This document shows positions 1 to 7,322 of a stretch of 64,000 nucleotides of DNA, piece after piece. The notes below the pieces were generated by a model. The model did no database searches. It saw only the letters and a list, made by a program, of their open reading frames with translations, and was not told the DNA's origin. The stretch covers positions 124,001 through 188,000 of the forward strand of contig NZ_JOOA01000001.1 in NCBI RefSeq assembly GCF_000712055.1. The letters run 5' to 3'. Source of the stretch: Ruminococcus sp. HUN007 (GTDB lineage: Bacteria > Bacillota > Clostridia > Oscillospirales > Ruminococcaceae). Both the position numbers and the translations under genes were made by a program. How positions within the stretch are numbered: the stretch's first letter is position 1; each line of letters begins with the position of its first letter.

Positions 1-319
1 CGTTCTTGTAAAGAGGAATGATAGGATAGTTGAGCTGTACACCGTAGTTAAGTGTACCAACTTCACTGATGCTTACGTCGAGTGCTCCGTCCTTAGCAGA
101 AAGAGTAGCATCTGCACCGCCTGCAAGATAAAGACCGAATCCCTTTGTTGATGTACATTCAGGATTTTCGATAAGATTCTTGCCTACCTTTGATTCAGCA
201 GCGTAAACTACTGTGCTGTTTGATGTTTCAAAAACGTTTGAAACTGCTGGAAGCATAGCTGATGCACACATAGAAAGTGAAAGACAAACAGCTGCTGCCT
301 TGATCGCGATTTTGTTCAT
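1..319 (-). CDS. Secreted carbohydrate-binding protein or enzyme, N-terminal part (cut by window edge)
   Basis: Reading frame open from the ATG at 319 to the window edge, about 106 codons. The protein begins MNKIAIKAAAVCLSLSMCAS, a classic Sec signal peptide with a cleavage region near VVYAAES. The mature part has ...GKNLIENPECTSTKGFGLYL..., which resembles the first strands of CBM4/CBM22-type carbohydrate-binding modules that open many ruminococcal hydrolases. A ribosome-binding site (GGAGG) lies 8 nt before the ATG. The remainder of the gene is outside the window, so the catalytic module, if any, is unknown. The next gene on the same strand is a GH9 endoglucanase, which fits a plant-fibre role. 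The CBM assignment is inference from the short N-terminus. Confidence 0.7.
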   Translation of the reverse strand, partial: MNKIAIKAAAVCLSLSMCASAMLPAVSNVFETSNSTVVYAAESKVGKNLIENPECTSTKGFGLYLAGGADATLSAKDGALDVSISEVGTLNYGVQLNYPIIPLYKN

Positions 320-342
320 TTAAAAACCTCCGTAAAAATGTA

Positions 343-382
343 CATAAAATCTATCGTCAGGCATAAGCGATAGTATTTTATG
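343..382 (-). promoter_or_regulatory. Inverted repeat in the 5' leader of the CBM gene
   Basis: Arms CATAAAATCTATCG (343-356) and CGATAGTATTTTATG (368-382) are complementary with one bulged base around an 11-nt loop. It lies between the predicted promoter and the ribosome-binding site of the gene starting at 319, so it would be in the transcribed leader. It could be an operator or an mRNA-stabilising hairpin; there is no U-tract, so it is not an obvious terminator. Confidence 0.5.
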
Positions 383-462
383 CGAATAACCTCTAATTGA
401 TTTTTTTGTAAAAACCAAATAAATTTTTGCCTGATTTGAATATAGTCCTTGTTGATGATTTC

Positions 463-491
463 ATTATACTCTATCATTAAACTCTTTTCAA
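463..491 (-). promoter_or_regulatory. Sigma-A-type promoter for the CBM gene
   Basis: On the minus strand TTGAAA (486-491) is followed after 17 nt by TATAAT (463-468). The predicted start near 456 leaves a leader of about 135 nt that contains the inverted repeat at 343-382. Confidence 0.65.
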
Positions 492-541
492 TGACATATC
501 ATGCAAAATTAATATACTATTCTGTAAATTAATCAGGCGCA

Positions 542-577
542 TACAAAAAAACAGACGCAAACAGGGGTCTGCGTCTG
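542..577 (-). terminator. Intrinsic terminator after the GH9 gene
   Basis: Arms CAGACGCA (552-559) and TGCGTCTG (570-577) form a stem; on the minus strand it is followed by a run of seven T. It sits 36-71 nt after the GH9 stop codon. Confidence 0.8.
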
Positions 578-612
578 CCTAATAATGAAAATTGTATTAT
601 TGTTTGCGGTGC

Positions 613-3387
613 TTACTGATCATTGTCAGATCCGTTCTTTTTATTTTTACCTTTTTTTATCGCACCTTTTATAAGTGTAATAATTCCGTTTATAAGACCG
701 ATAACCACAAGAAGTCCTATAACACCGGCACCTACATACATGCAGATCGTTTTTCCGAGGTCAATTATACTGTCTTTAAAGTCCTTGTCATCATCATCAG
801 AATCAGACCTGTCAGATCTCTTTGAATCACTGTCATCATCTTCATCGACAGTTGTTTTTTTCTTCTCGGAAGCCTTTTTGGTTACTGCCGGCTTCTCATC
901 TTCCTCTTCTTCGGAATCTTCTGAATCGTCGTATTTAAGGGATTTGACCTCTCTGACAGGTTCATCTGTAAGGAAGCCTGTCATCCATGCAAGAGGTGCA
1001 TTCCAGTTAATTGTACATTCGTTAGTGCTCCATGCTTCAATATGGTCAACATAACAGAGCTGAGGAGCAAGTTCGCCTGATTCATAGCCAAGTCCCTTTA
1101 CCCACGGATCCTGAAGTCCTGAGTTCGGACCGCCGGCAAGAACGCCGTCCGGAGCTGAAGGGAATGCGTCATCTATCTGATGTGACCACCAGCGGTGATG
1201 AGGATTCTTGGTGCTGTGTTCACCATATCCTGTAACGTAACAGTTATCAAGAGGATTGCGTCCCATGATGTAGTCAAGAGCTGTCTTGGCGCCGTCAAGG
1301 TATACAGAATCACCTGTCAGGTCATATGCATATGCCATGATCATTGATGTATTGATGATAAATGAGTTTGACCCCCAAGGATAACCGTTTACCGTCTTAC
1401 CGTTTCCGGCATCCACTTGTGATGATTTTATCGGAACACCGTAACCCTGATTGTTTTCAATGTCTATGAAATAATCTGATGCATCAGCAAAATTGCTGGT
1501 TATCTTCTTAAGTTCCTTGTCAGACACACCATCCTTAACAGTAGCAAGAGACATGGTACCAAGTGCGGCAACGTTGCCCCAGTCGAAACTTCCTGTAAGC
1601 CCGTTATCTTCACCACCGTTGAGTTCAGTGTCTACGCCGAAAGCAAAGTCTGAACCGGAAAGATCCTTGTAGTAATCCTTGTCGCCTGTTGCAAGATAAA
1701 GTTCACAAGCTGCCCAGTAGAATTCATCATCAGCACAGTTATCGCCGTAGGCACCGCCGCCTGTTGATTCGTCGAGAGGTGCAAACATTGTCGGATTCTT
1801 CTTTGCTGCTTCGTAGGCTGTCTTAGCCTTTTCAAGACATTCTTCAGCAAATTTCTTGTCGAAGTCCTTCCACAGTCTGTAGCCCTGAGCTGCACAGGCA
1901 GCAAAGTTAAGTGTTGCTGTTGTCGTAGGAGGCTTGATTATACGCTGCTTGTCATCATCTGCCGGAGCAGTTGCAAGACCAGTCCACTTTTCATCGTGAA
2001 TTTTATGATGTACCATTCCTGCGTATTTGTATCCTTCAGGAACCATCATTTTCATCATCCACTCAAGCTCTACTCTTGCTTCATCAAGAATATCCGGAAC
2101 ACCGTTTCCGCTTTCAGGGATATTGAGGGCACCGTCACCGTAAAGGTCCTGATTTACACCCTTGACATACAGTGAACGCTCATACTGGTTCTGCATTGTC
2201 CAGAGTGAGATACCGCCGTTTACTACGTATTTGCCGTGGTCACCAGCGTCGTACCATCCGCCTGTAACGTCGAGACTGTAGTTGTCTGTATAGCCCCAGC
2301 ACTGGTCCGTTATGCAGTTGTCAGGATTATGACCAGCTGCTCGTGCAAGTGCTGATGCATCGCCTGAAGAGATGTATTCACTTTCGATCGGCACTCCGCT
2401 TCTGTTCTGATAGAAGTAATTAAGGGAATCGTAGAGCATATTCGAGTAGAGATTATCCTTAATGGAAAATTCATGGCTTTCCTCACCGTCAGCAACAATG
2501 TAGAATCCGTCGCCCTCTTCATCAAGTTTCGAAAAATCAAGAATGTGAACGTCGTCATTGGAGTCGTCGTCGTGTCCCATTGGTTCTGACTTGCCCTTGA
2601 ATACGCTCTTGTCATTGCTGTCAAAAACTTCAAAGCTTATTGCCTTTGAAGAATCGGAAAGAAGTGTTGCCTTCTTTTCGCCCTTAGGGAAATATCCGAG
2701 CTGGTTTACAAGAACTGATGCCCTCTCCCAGTGTTCATCAGATTTATAGTCATTCTCATCACTTGTCTTGTCGATAAGTGACATGTTATCGAATGTGATA
2801 ACTGTTCCGGCCGGGAAGCATCCTCCCTGTGTGTACTGTCCGTCACCGCCTAAATGGAAAGCCCACTCAGCTACGTCAAGGCTCTGGCTTGTTGTGAAAG
2901 TCATGTTTACTTTCTTCGTCTGGTTTGCAGCAAGCTGGATCATGCCCCAGTTCGAACCGAAATCGCCGTCATTTGTATTGCTGTGCCAGAGTTCAACATC
3001 ACCGTCAAGATTACCTATCTTGGTGTAATACTGTCCTGATTTTGATGCAGTTATCTCATAGGATATCTCGTACTGATGACCTGCGACGATCTTAAGTCCT
3101 CTGTGTCTGAACTGACAGTCCCATCTGTCTTCACCGCCGTTTGAAGCACCGCCCGGATTCACTATCGTGATCTGATACTTTCCGTCCTTAACTTCAAACT
3201 CCATTTTACCGGTTTCTGACTCACAGATATGCCACGGAAGGCCTATTCCGTCATCAAAGTCAAGCTGACCAAGCTGCTGTCCTGCCTTTACAGTATCACA
3301 TGTAAAAAGTCCGCCGTATCCTGCAAGGAATGATAATGCCATAACACCGGCCACTGCAGTGGATGTAAACGATTTAATTTTTTTCAA
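613..3387 (-). CDS. Membrane-tethered GH9 endoglucanase with CBM4-like and Ig-like N-terminal domains
   Basis: 924-residue secreted cellulase that cleaves beta-1,4-glucan. A signal peptide (about 1-35) is followed by a CBM4/CBM9-type beta-sandwich (about 38-205), a CelD_N Ig-like domain (about 222-315, VLVNQLGYFP), and the GH9 (alpha/alpha)6 barrel. GWYDAGDHGKY near residue 380 holds the catalytic-base aspartates. YVDHIEAWSTNECTINWNA near 786 matches the second GH9 signature and holds the acid glutamate. The tail is unusual: an Asp/Glu/Ser-rich linker (about 835-875), then one hydrophobic segment (MYVGAGVIGLLVVIGLING) and a Lys-rich end, so the enzyme would be anchored in the membrane with the barrel outside. 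No dockerin is seen. The start is TTG at 3387, with AAAGGA about 12 nt upstream. A promoter and a terminator flank it, so it is monocistronic. Confidence 0.9.
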   Translation of the reverse strand: MKKIKSFTSTAVAGVMALSFLAGYGGLFTCDTVKAGQQLGQLDFDDGIGLPWHICESETGKMEFEVKDGKYQITIVNPGGASNGGEDRWDCQFRHRGLKIVAGHQYEISYEITASKSGQYYTKIGNLDGDVELWHSNTNDGDFGSNWGMIQLAANQTKKVNMTFTTSQSLDVAEWAFHLGGDGQYTQGGCFPAGTVITFDNMSLIDKTSDENDYKSDEHWERASVLVNQLGYFPKGEKKATLLSDSSKAISFEVFDSNDKSVFKGKSEPMGHDDDSNDDVHILDFSKLDEEGDGFYIVADGEESHEFSIKDNLYSNMLYDSLNYFYQNRSGVPIESEYISSGDASALARAAGHNPDNCITDQCWGYTDNYSLDVTGGWYDAGDHGKYVVNGGISLWTMQNQYERSLYVKGVNQDLYGDGALNIPESGNGVPDILDEARVELEWMMKMMVPEGYKYAGMVHHKIHDEKWTGLATAPADDDKQRIIKPPTTTATLNFAACAAQGYRLWKDFDKKFAEECLEKAKTAYEAAKKNPTMFAPLDESTGGGAYGDNCADDEFYWAACELYLATGDKDYYKDLSGSDFAFGVDTELNGGEDNGLTGSFDWGNVAALGTMSLATVKDGVSDKELKKITSNFADASDYFIDIENNQGYGVPIKSSQVDAGNGKTVNGYPWGSNSFIINTSMIMAYAYDLTGDSVYLDGAKTALDYIMGRNPLDNCYVTGYGEHSTKNPHHRWWSHQIDDAFPSAPDGVLAGGPNSGLQDPWVKGLGYESGELAPQLCYVDHIEAWSTNECTINWNAPLAWMTGFLTDEPVREVKSLKYDDSEDSEEEEDEKPAVTKKASEKKKTTVDEDDDSDSKRSDRSDSDDDDKDFKDSIIDLGKTICMYVGAGVIGLLVVIGLINGIITLIKGAIKKGKNKKNGSDNDQ

Positions 3388-3447
3388 TGCGAAACGATCC
3401 TTTCATTATAGATTAATGGATGTCCTGTTTTTCATAACTTTACACTG

Positions 3448-3475
3448 ATTATATTATAATCTTTTATGCGTTCAA
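3448..3475 (-). promoter_or_regulatory. Promoter for the GH9 gene
   Basis: Minus strand TTGAAC (3470-3475), 16 nt spacer, TATAAT (3448-3453). Leader about 55 nt to the TTG start. A second TATAAT at 3453-3458 overlaps. Confidence 0.5.
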
Positions 3476-3562
3476 AAGTAAAGTGCGAACAGGATTTTCT
3501 AACAAACGTATAATCTGCATTGCTTTAATGCCGTTCTGTTTGGTGATTATAATTAACCTTGT

Positions 3563-3585
3563 AAATTCAGATTTAATCTGAATTT
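3563..3585. promoter_or_regulatory. Perfect palindrome, possible operator
   Basis: Arms AAATTCAGATT (3563-3573) and AATCTGAATTT (3575-3585) are exact reverse complements around a single T. It lies in the divergent gap between the GH9 gene and the flavoprotein gene, about 58 nt before the latter's -35 box. No U-tract follows. Function is unknown; a dimeric regulator site is one option. Confidence 0.4.
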
Positions 3586-3643
3586 AAGGAGTTCCTTTTA
3601 ATCAGCGTTTCCCTGACACCTCCTGCATACAGCAAGAAACAGG

Positions 3644-3673
3644 TTGACAAAGGGTCAATTCCTGTACTATAAT
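3644..3673 (+). promoter_or_regulatory. Promoter for the flavoprotein gene
   Basis: TTGACA (3644-3649), 18-nt spacer, TATAAT (3668-3673). Leader about 67 nt. Confidence 0.75.
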
Positions 3674-3746
3674 TATTATGAACGTTTAAAACTATTCATA
3701 TTTCTAATGAGTATTTTATGTAAAGAAAACAAAAGGAGAATAAAAA

Positions 3747-4691
3747 ATGGCTTTTAAAGTAATGGGCGTTTCAGCAGGACGAAAGGACAGTAACTGTGAT
3801 ATACTTCTCAAGGAAGCACTTTTAGTCTGTCAGGAACAGGGCGCAGAGGTCACAATGATCAACCTCAAGGACTACAATCTTCTTGACTGTACCGGATGTA
3901 CTGCATGTACAATGGGTATGTCAATGGGCAAGCACACAGGCTGTTCACTTGACCAGAAGGATGACAAAAAGAAGATCATGAAAGTGCTGCTCGAACAGGA
4001 TGCAGTAATTTTCGCTGCACCTACATTTGCACTTATGCCATCATCAGAGTACCTTAAATTCATGCACAGAAACCTTGCTTACGAAACAGCATTCCTTACA
4101 AAGATCGGTGCCATCAGTCACCGTGACCGTGTTGGTGCTCTTATCGCTGTCGGCGGTTCATCACGTTCATGGCAGAGTATGACACTTGAATGTATGCAGG
4201 CATCAACATTCTCCAACAGCTTTAAGATCGTTGATATGTTCACTGCTACAATGGTTCCGGCTCCTGCACAGGTACTTCTCCACGAAGAAAAGCTTGCACG
4301 TGCAAGAGAGATCGGCGCAAATATTATGAAATCTCTTAACACACCAGCTGCAGAGCGCAAGTGGCTCGGCGAACCTGATGCAGGCTGGTGCCCTAACTGT
4401 CACAGCAACTGCTTATGTCTCGGTGAACCGCAGTGGAGAGGTCTTCAGTACCCTATCGAATGTGCTGTATGCGGCGCAGGCGGTGACCTTGTAAAGACAG
4501 AAGACGGCAAGTGGAAATTTGTTATTGCTGCAAACGGACTTGAACGTGACCGTACATCAGAAGAAGGACGCGGCGTTCACTGTGACGAAATTGCTGATAC
4601 TCAGGGCGGATTCTTCATGGATCCGAAAAAGCGCGAGGAAGTAGCTTCAAAGATCCAGAAATACAAGGATATCAAATTCAAAGGTGTCTGA
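3747..4691 (+). CDS. NAD(P)H-dependent FMN oxidoreductase / iron-sulfur flavoprotein-like
   Basis: 314 residues. The N-terminal half has a flavodoxin-like fold: VMGVSAGRKDSNCDILLKEAL is the FMN phosphate-binding loop and helix of the NADPH-dependent FMN reductase family. The cysteine cluster CTGCTACTMGM followed by a further Cys resembles the 4Fe-4S site of iron-sulfur flavoproteins. The C-terminal part (about 215-265) adds Cys pairs, WCPNCHSNCLC and ECAVCGAGG, looking like a zinc ribbon or second metal site, which is longer than typical members. Likely a cytosolic electron-transfer flavoprotein; the substrate is unknown. AAAGGAG precedes the ATG by 9 nt. It has its own promoter and a weak hairpin after the stop. 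Confidence 0.75.
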   Translation: MAFKVMGVSAGRKDSNCDILLKEALLVCQEQGAEVTMINLKDYNLLDCTGCTACTMGMSMGKHTGCSLDQKDDKKKIMKVLLEQDAVIFAAPTFALMPSSEYLKFMHRNLAYETAFLTKIGAISHRDRVGALIAVGGSSRSWQSMTLECMQASTFSNSFKIVDMFTATMVPAPAQVLLHEEKLARAREIGANIMKSLNTPAAERKWLGEPDAGWCPNCHSNCLCLGEPQWRGLQYPIECAVCGAGGDLVKTEDGKWKFVIAANGLERDRTSEEGRGVHCDEIADTQGGFFMDPKKREEVASKIQKYKDIKFKGV

Positions 4692-4792
4692 TTTCCAGTC
4701 GAAGCAAACAGATGCACTAAAGTAGTGTCAACCCGATCCGAATAATATACTTATACTGATTTGCATATATTTTCGATATATAAGCGATCACG

Positions 4793-4825
4793 AAAACCGG
4801 CTGCTGCTCTGCAGTCGGTTTCATT
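4793..4825 (+). terminator. Weak hairpin terminator after the flavoprotein gene
   Basis: AACCGGCTGC and GCAGTCGGTT pair around TGCTCT with a T-rich but interrupted tail (TTCATTTG). It is about 100 nt past the stop codon. Confidence 0.45.
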
Positions 4826-4857
4826 TGTATATTTCACATAATTTTCACCATTTAACA

Positions 4858-4886
4858 TTGAAACATTCCTGATTATAGTATATAAT
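4858..4886 (+). promoter_or_regulatory. Promoter upstream of the NYN-domain gene
   Basis: TTGAAA (4858-4863), 17-nt spacer, TATAAT (4881-4886). It is about 200 nt before the coding start, so a long leader is predicted. Confidence 0.65.
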
Positions 4887-4902
4887 TATAATATAAATAT
4901 GA

Positions 4903-5022
4903 CTGGAGGTGACAGTGATGGCATAAATTGCGCAGTATATTAATATCATAATTCATTTTTATTTCAGGAAACACCGATTGGTTACCGGCCGTTATAAAAT
5001 GATCACGGTCCGGTTTTAATGC
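4903..5022 (+). promoter_or_regulatory. Leader of the NYN gene: strong SD on a two-codon ORF, then a hairpin
   Basis: GGAGGTGAC is placed 4 nt before ATG GCA TAA (4918-4926), a Met-Ala mini-ORF. Downstream, ACCGGCCGT and ACGGTCCGGT (about 4984-5017) form a stem with one bulge followed by TTTTAA. The stretch AGGAAACACCGATT (about 4967-4980) resembles one end of the R1 repeat, so the hairpin may be an R1 remnant. The arrangement could be a translated-leader attenuator, but the U-tract is short. Confidence 0.35.
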
Positions 5023-5085
5023 ACTTAAAAGTGTTTTCGCTATATTATATCAAAAATCAGTATAACAAAAAGGAGGCAGAAATAT

Positions 5086-6411
5086 ATGACAGTTGATACA
5101 AAAGACGTAGTTGCCACAATAGCTTATATGATCGGCGTCAGAATGAATGCGTTACAGAACAGTTACCCGGAATGTACGGAACTTATCAGCAGACTCCGTG
5201 AAGACAAAGATGCAACAGTGATCAGATATCTTTGCAAACTCAGGACAGCGCTTCTTCTTCATTTCAAAAAAACAGACACCGCGATTCGATACGATCTGAA
5301 AAATCTCAATACACTTGAATGGTACGATCAGGATAATATCAGACAGCTTGAAAAATGGGGATTCACAATTATTCATGCAAATCACAGATCAGAAGAATAC
5401 ATGCAGGATTTCACAAAACTCATTAATGAAAATATCGATAAATGTTCCAGACTGTTTTACGACTGGCTGAACTGGGACTACATACGTGATCTTTTCTATA
5501 TACCAAAATACAATAAAAAAGATGTCATGGTAAATGAATTCAATAAATACATGGCAAATCTTGAGCATTATCCGTTTCAGATGTTTATACACTGGAAGCC
5601 GCAGGAAGTCGGAAGCATAGTATACTCAGACAGAAAATTTCTTAAAATCATTTACAGCCAGCACAAAGATTATTTTTACGACGAAACAAAATACAAAGAC
5701 GCTGACGAGGAAACAAGAAATAATATTTATGATTTCATAGACAGTTCGGTAAAAACTGCTGTAGCGGTTGACTGCGAAAATTCAAATCCGTTTAAACTCT
5801 ACAGCGTTCTCAAAGGACTTAATCAGGATGAACTGGCAAAAATAGATAAAATAACTCTTTATGATGATGTCAACACAACTGAAGCATGGGACTGGCTTTC
5901 AAAATTCATACGAATTCCTGTCGAACATATTGAAATAGAAAGAGTTACGGACAGAAAATCTCTTGTTGATGTACGTATGACCGCAAGTGTAGTTACAGAC
6001 TTCTACCGAAACGGAATAACTTCATTTATAATCGTTTCAAGCGATTCTGATTTCTGGGGGCTTATAAAAAGTCTTCCTGATGCCCATTTTATTGTAATGT
6101 ATGAATATGAAAAGTGCGGATCAGATATCAGAAATGCACTCGATGAGCACAGCATATACAACTGTGCCATAGATGATTTCTGCAGTGCCAATACAGAAGA
6201 ACTCAAGCGTACCGTGCTTCTTACGGCACTTGAAAAACATATACCGACTCTGCTTGGAGAAAACCCGCTTGAACTTACTCACAAAATCTACGAAGAAACC
6301 AAGGTCACAGCGAGCAAGAAGGAAATGGAAAACTTCTGCAGCAGATACGTTAAAACGCTTCGTCTGAAAATAGTTGATGATAAATTCGTTATAGAAATAG
6401 CAAAGGGATAG
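5086..6411 (+). CDS. NYN (PIN-like) domain protein, putative ribonuclease
   Basis: 441 residues. The region from about 224 to 365 has the marks of a NYN domain, the PIN-fold nuclease family that includes LabA/YacP-like proteins. AVAVDCENSNPF has the first acidic residue (D229) and KSLVDVRM a middle Asp. FIIVSSDSDFWGLIKSL has the DSD pair (D320, D322). These acidic residues normally bind the metal ions for RNA cleavage. The first 220 residues are helical and not recognised; the tail (about 375-441) may be an extra helical domain. RBS AAGGAGG is 9 nt before the ATG. It is monocistronic with its own promoter and a strong terminator. The RNA target is unknown. Confidence 0.75.
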   Translation: MTVDTKDVVATIAYMIGVRMNALQNSYPECTELISRLREDKDATVIRYLCKLRTALLLHFKKTDTAIRYDLKNLNTLEWYDQDNIRQLEKWGFTIIHANHRSEEYMQDFTKLINENIDKCSRLFYDWLNWDYIRDLFYIPKYNKKDVMVNEFNKYMANLEHYPFQMFIHWKPQEVGSIVYSDRKFLKIIYSQHKDYFYDETKYKDADEETRNNIYDFIDSSVKTAVAVDCENSNPFKLYSVLKGLNQDELAKIDKITLYDDVNTTEAWDWLSKFIRIPVEHIEIERVTDRKSLVDVRMTASVVTDFYRNGITSFIIVSSDSDFWGLIKSLPDAHFIVMYEYEKCGSDIRNALDEHSIYNCAIDDFCSANTEELKRTVLLTALEKHIPTLLGENPLELTHKIYEETKVTASKKEMENFCSRYVKTLRLKIVDDKFVIEIAKG

Positions 6412-6436
6412 CAGGTACCTTCCCTTTCAGATAAAG

Positions 6437-6482
6437 AAACACCGGCATATGCTTTCATTAACAGCATATGCCGGTGTTTTTT
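6437..6482. terminator. Bidirectional terminator between convergent genes
   Basis: A 16-bp perfect stem, AACACCGGCATATGCT and its complement, around TTCATTAAC with T-runs on both sides. It serves the NYN gene (plus) and the response regulator gene (minus), whose stop codon at 6481 touches it. Confidence 0.9.
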
Positions 6483-7230
6483 ATCCGTGAAGTTCCTTTA
6501 TTACTTCTGTATAGGACTTTCCGGTATATTTCTTAAAACATTTACTGAAATAGTTAGGATCAGGAATGCCTACTTCCTTGGCGGTGAGATACATCTGCAC
6601 CTGCTTTGCCGCAAGTTCAAGTGCTCTTTCCATACGGCATTTGGTAAGATAATCAATGAAACTCATTCCCGTATCTTCCTTGAACCTTCTGCTGAGATAG
6701 CTCGTGTTGAAATTGAACTTGTGGGCTGCATAGGTAAGATTCAGTTCCGAATTATTATAATTCTTTCTGATATACTCACATATTTTGTTCATGGAACTGC
6801 TGGAAGCAGAAAGCCTGTCGATTATATCCGATTCAGACTCAGGTTCAGGCTGACGCTCATCGAGTTCCTGAATTATTCTTTCCAGTGTATTGTTTACGTC
6901 TTCCCTTACCATCGGCTTTGTAAGATATTCTCTGACACCGATGCCGACACACTTACGGGCATATTCAAATTCATTCATAGCGGTAAGAATAATTATTTTG
7001 ATGTGAGGATACTGCTTTATAGCGATCTGGGAAAATTCAATACCGTCCATAAAAGGCATTTTTATATCAACAAAGACTATATCCGGTTTCAGATCATCGA
7101 TTACATTGATAGCCTCGATCCCGCTGGACGCCTCGCCGCAGCACTCCAATCCGAAACGCTTCCAGTCTATTGTAATTTTCAGAAGATCTCTTAATGATTT
7201 CTCATCATCAATTATCATTACCTTATACAT
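6481..7230 (-). CDS. YesN-type response regulator with AraC DNA-binding domain
   Basis: 249 residues. Residues 1-120 are a receiver domain: IIDDE near the N-terminus, the phosphoacceptor Asp in DIVFVDIKMPFMDGIEF (about D54), and the Lys in REYLTKPM. The C-terminal 100 residues are two AraC-type helix-turn-helix motifs (TYAAHKFNFNTSYLSRRFKEDTGMSFIDYL and the matching second repeat ending FKKYTGKSYTEVI). Members of this type are phosphorylated by YesM-like kinases and usually control carbohydrate transport or hydrolase genes. GGAGGTGATC lies 6 nt before the ATG. The kinase gene lies directly upstream, so they form an operon. No sugar transporter gene is adjacent, so the target is not evident. 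Confidence 0.9.
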   Translation of the reverse strand: MYKVMIIDDEKSLRDLLKITIDWKRFGLECCGEASSGIEAINVIDDLKPDIVFVDIKMPFMDGIEFSQIAIKQYPHIKIIILTAMNEFEYARKCVGIGVREYLTKPMVREDVNNTLERIIQELDERQPEPESESDIIDRLSASSSSMNKICEYIRKNYNNSELNLTYAAHKFNFNTSYLSRRFKEDTGMSFIDYLTKCRMERALELAAKQVQMYLTAKEVGIPDPNYFSKCFKKYTGKSYTEVIKELHG

Positions 7231-7322
7231 TTCTGATCACCTCCATATTATGAAACAAGGCAGACACCGTCATACGGTGCATACCTGTCCCCGGTCCAGC
7301 CATTAACAACTGAAATCCGTAC

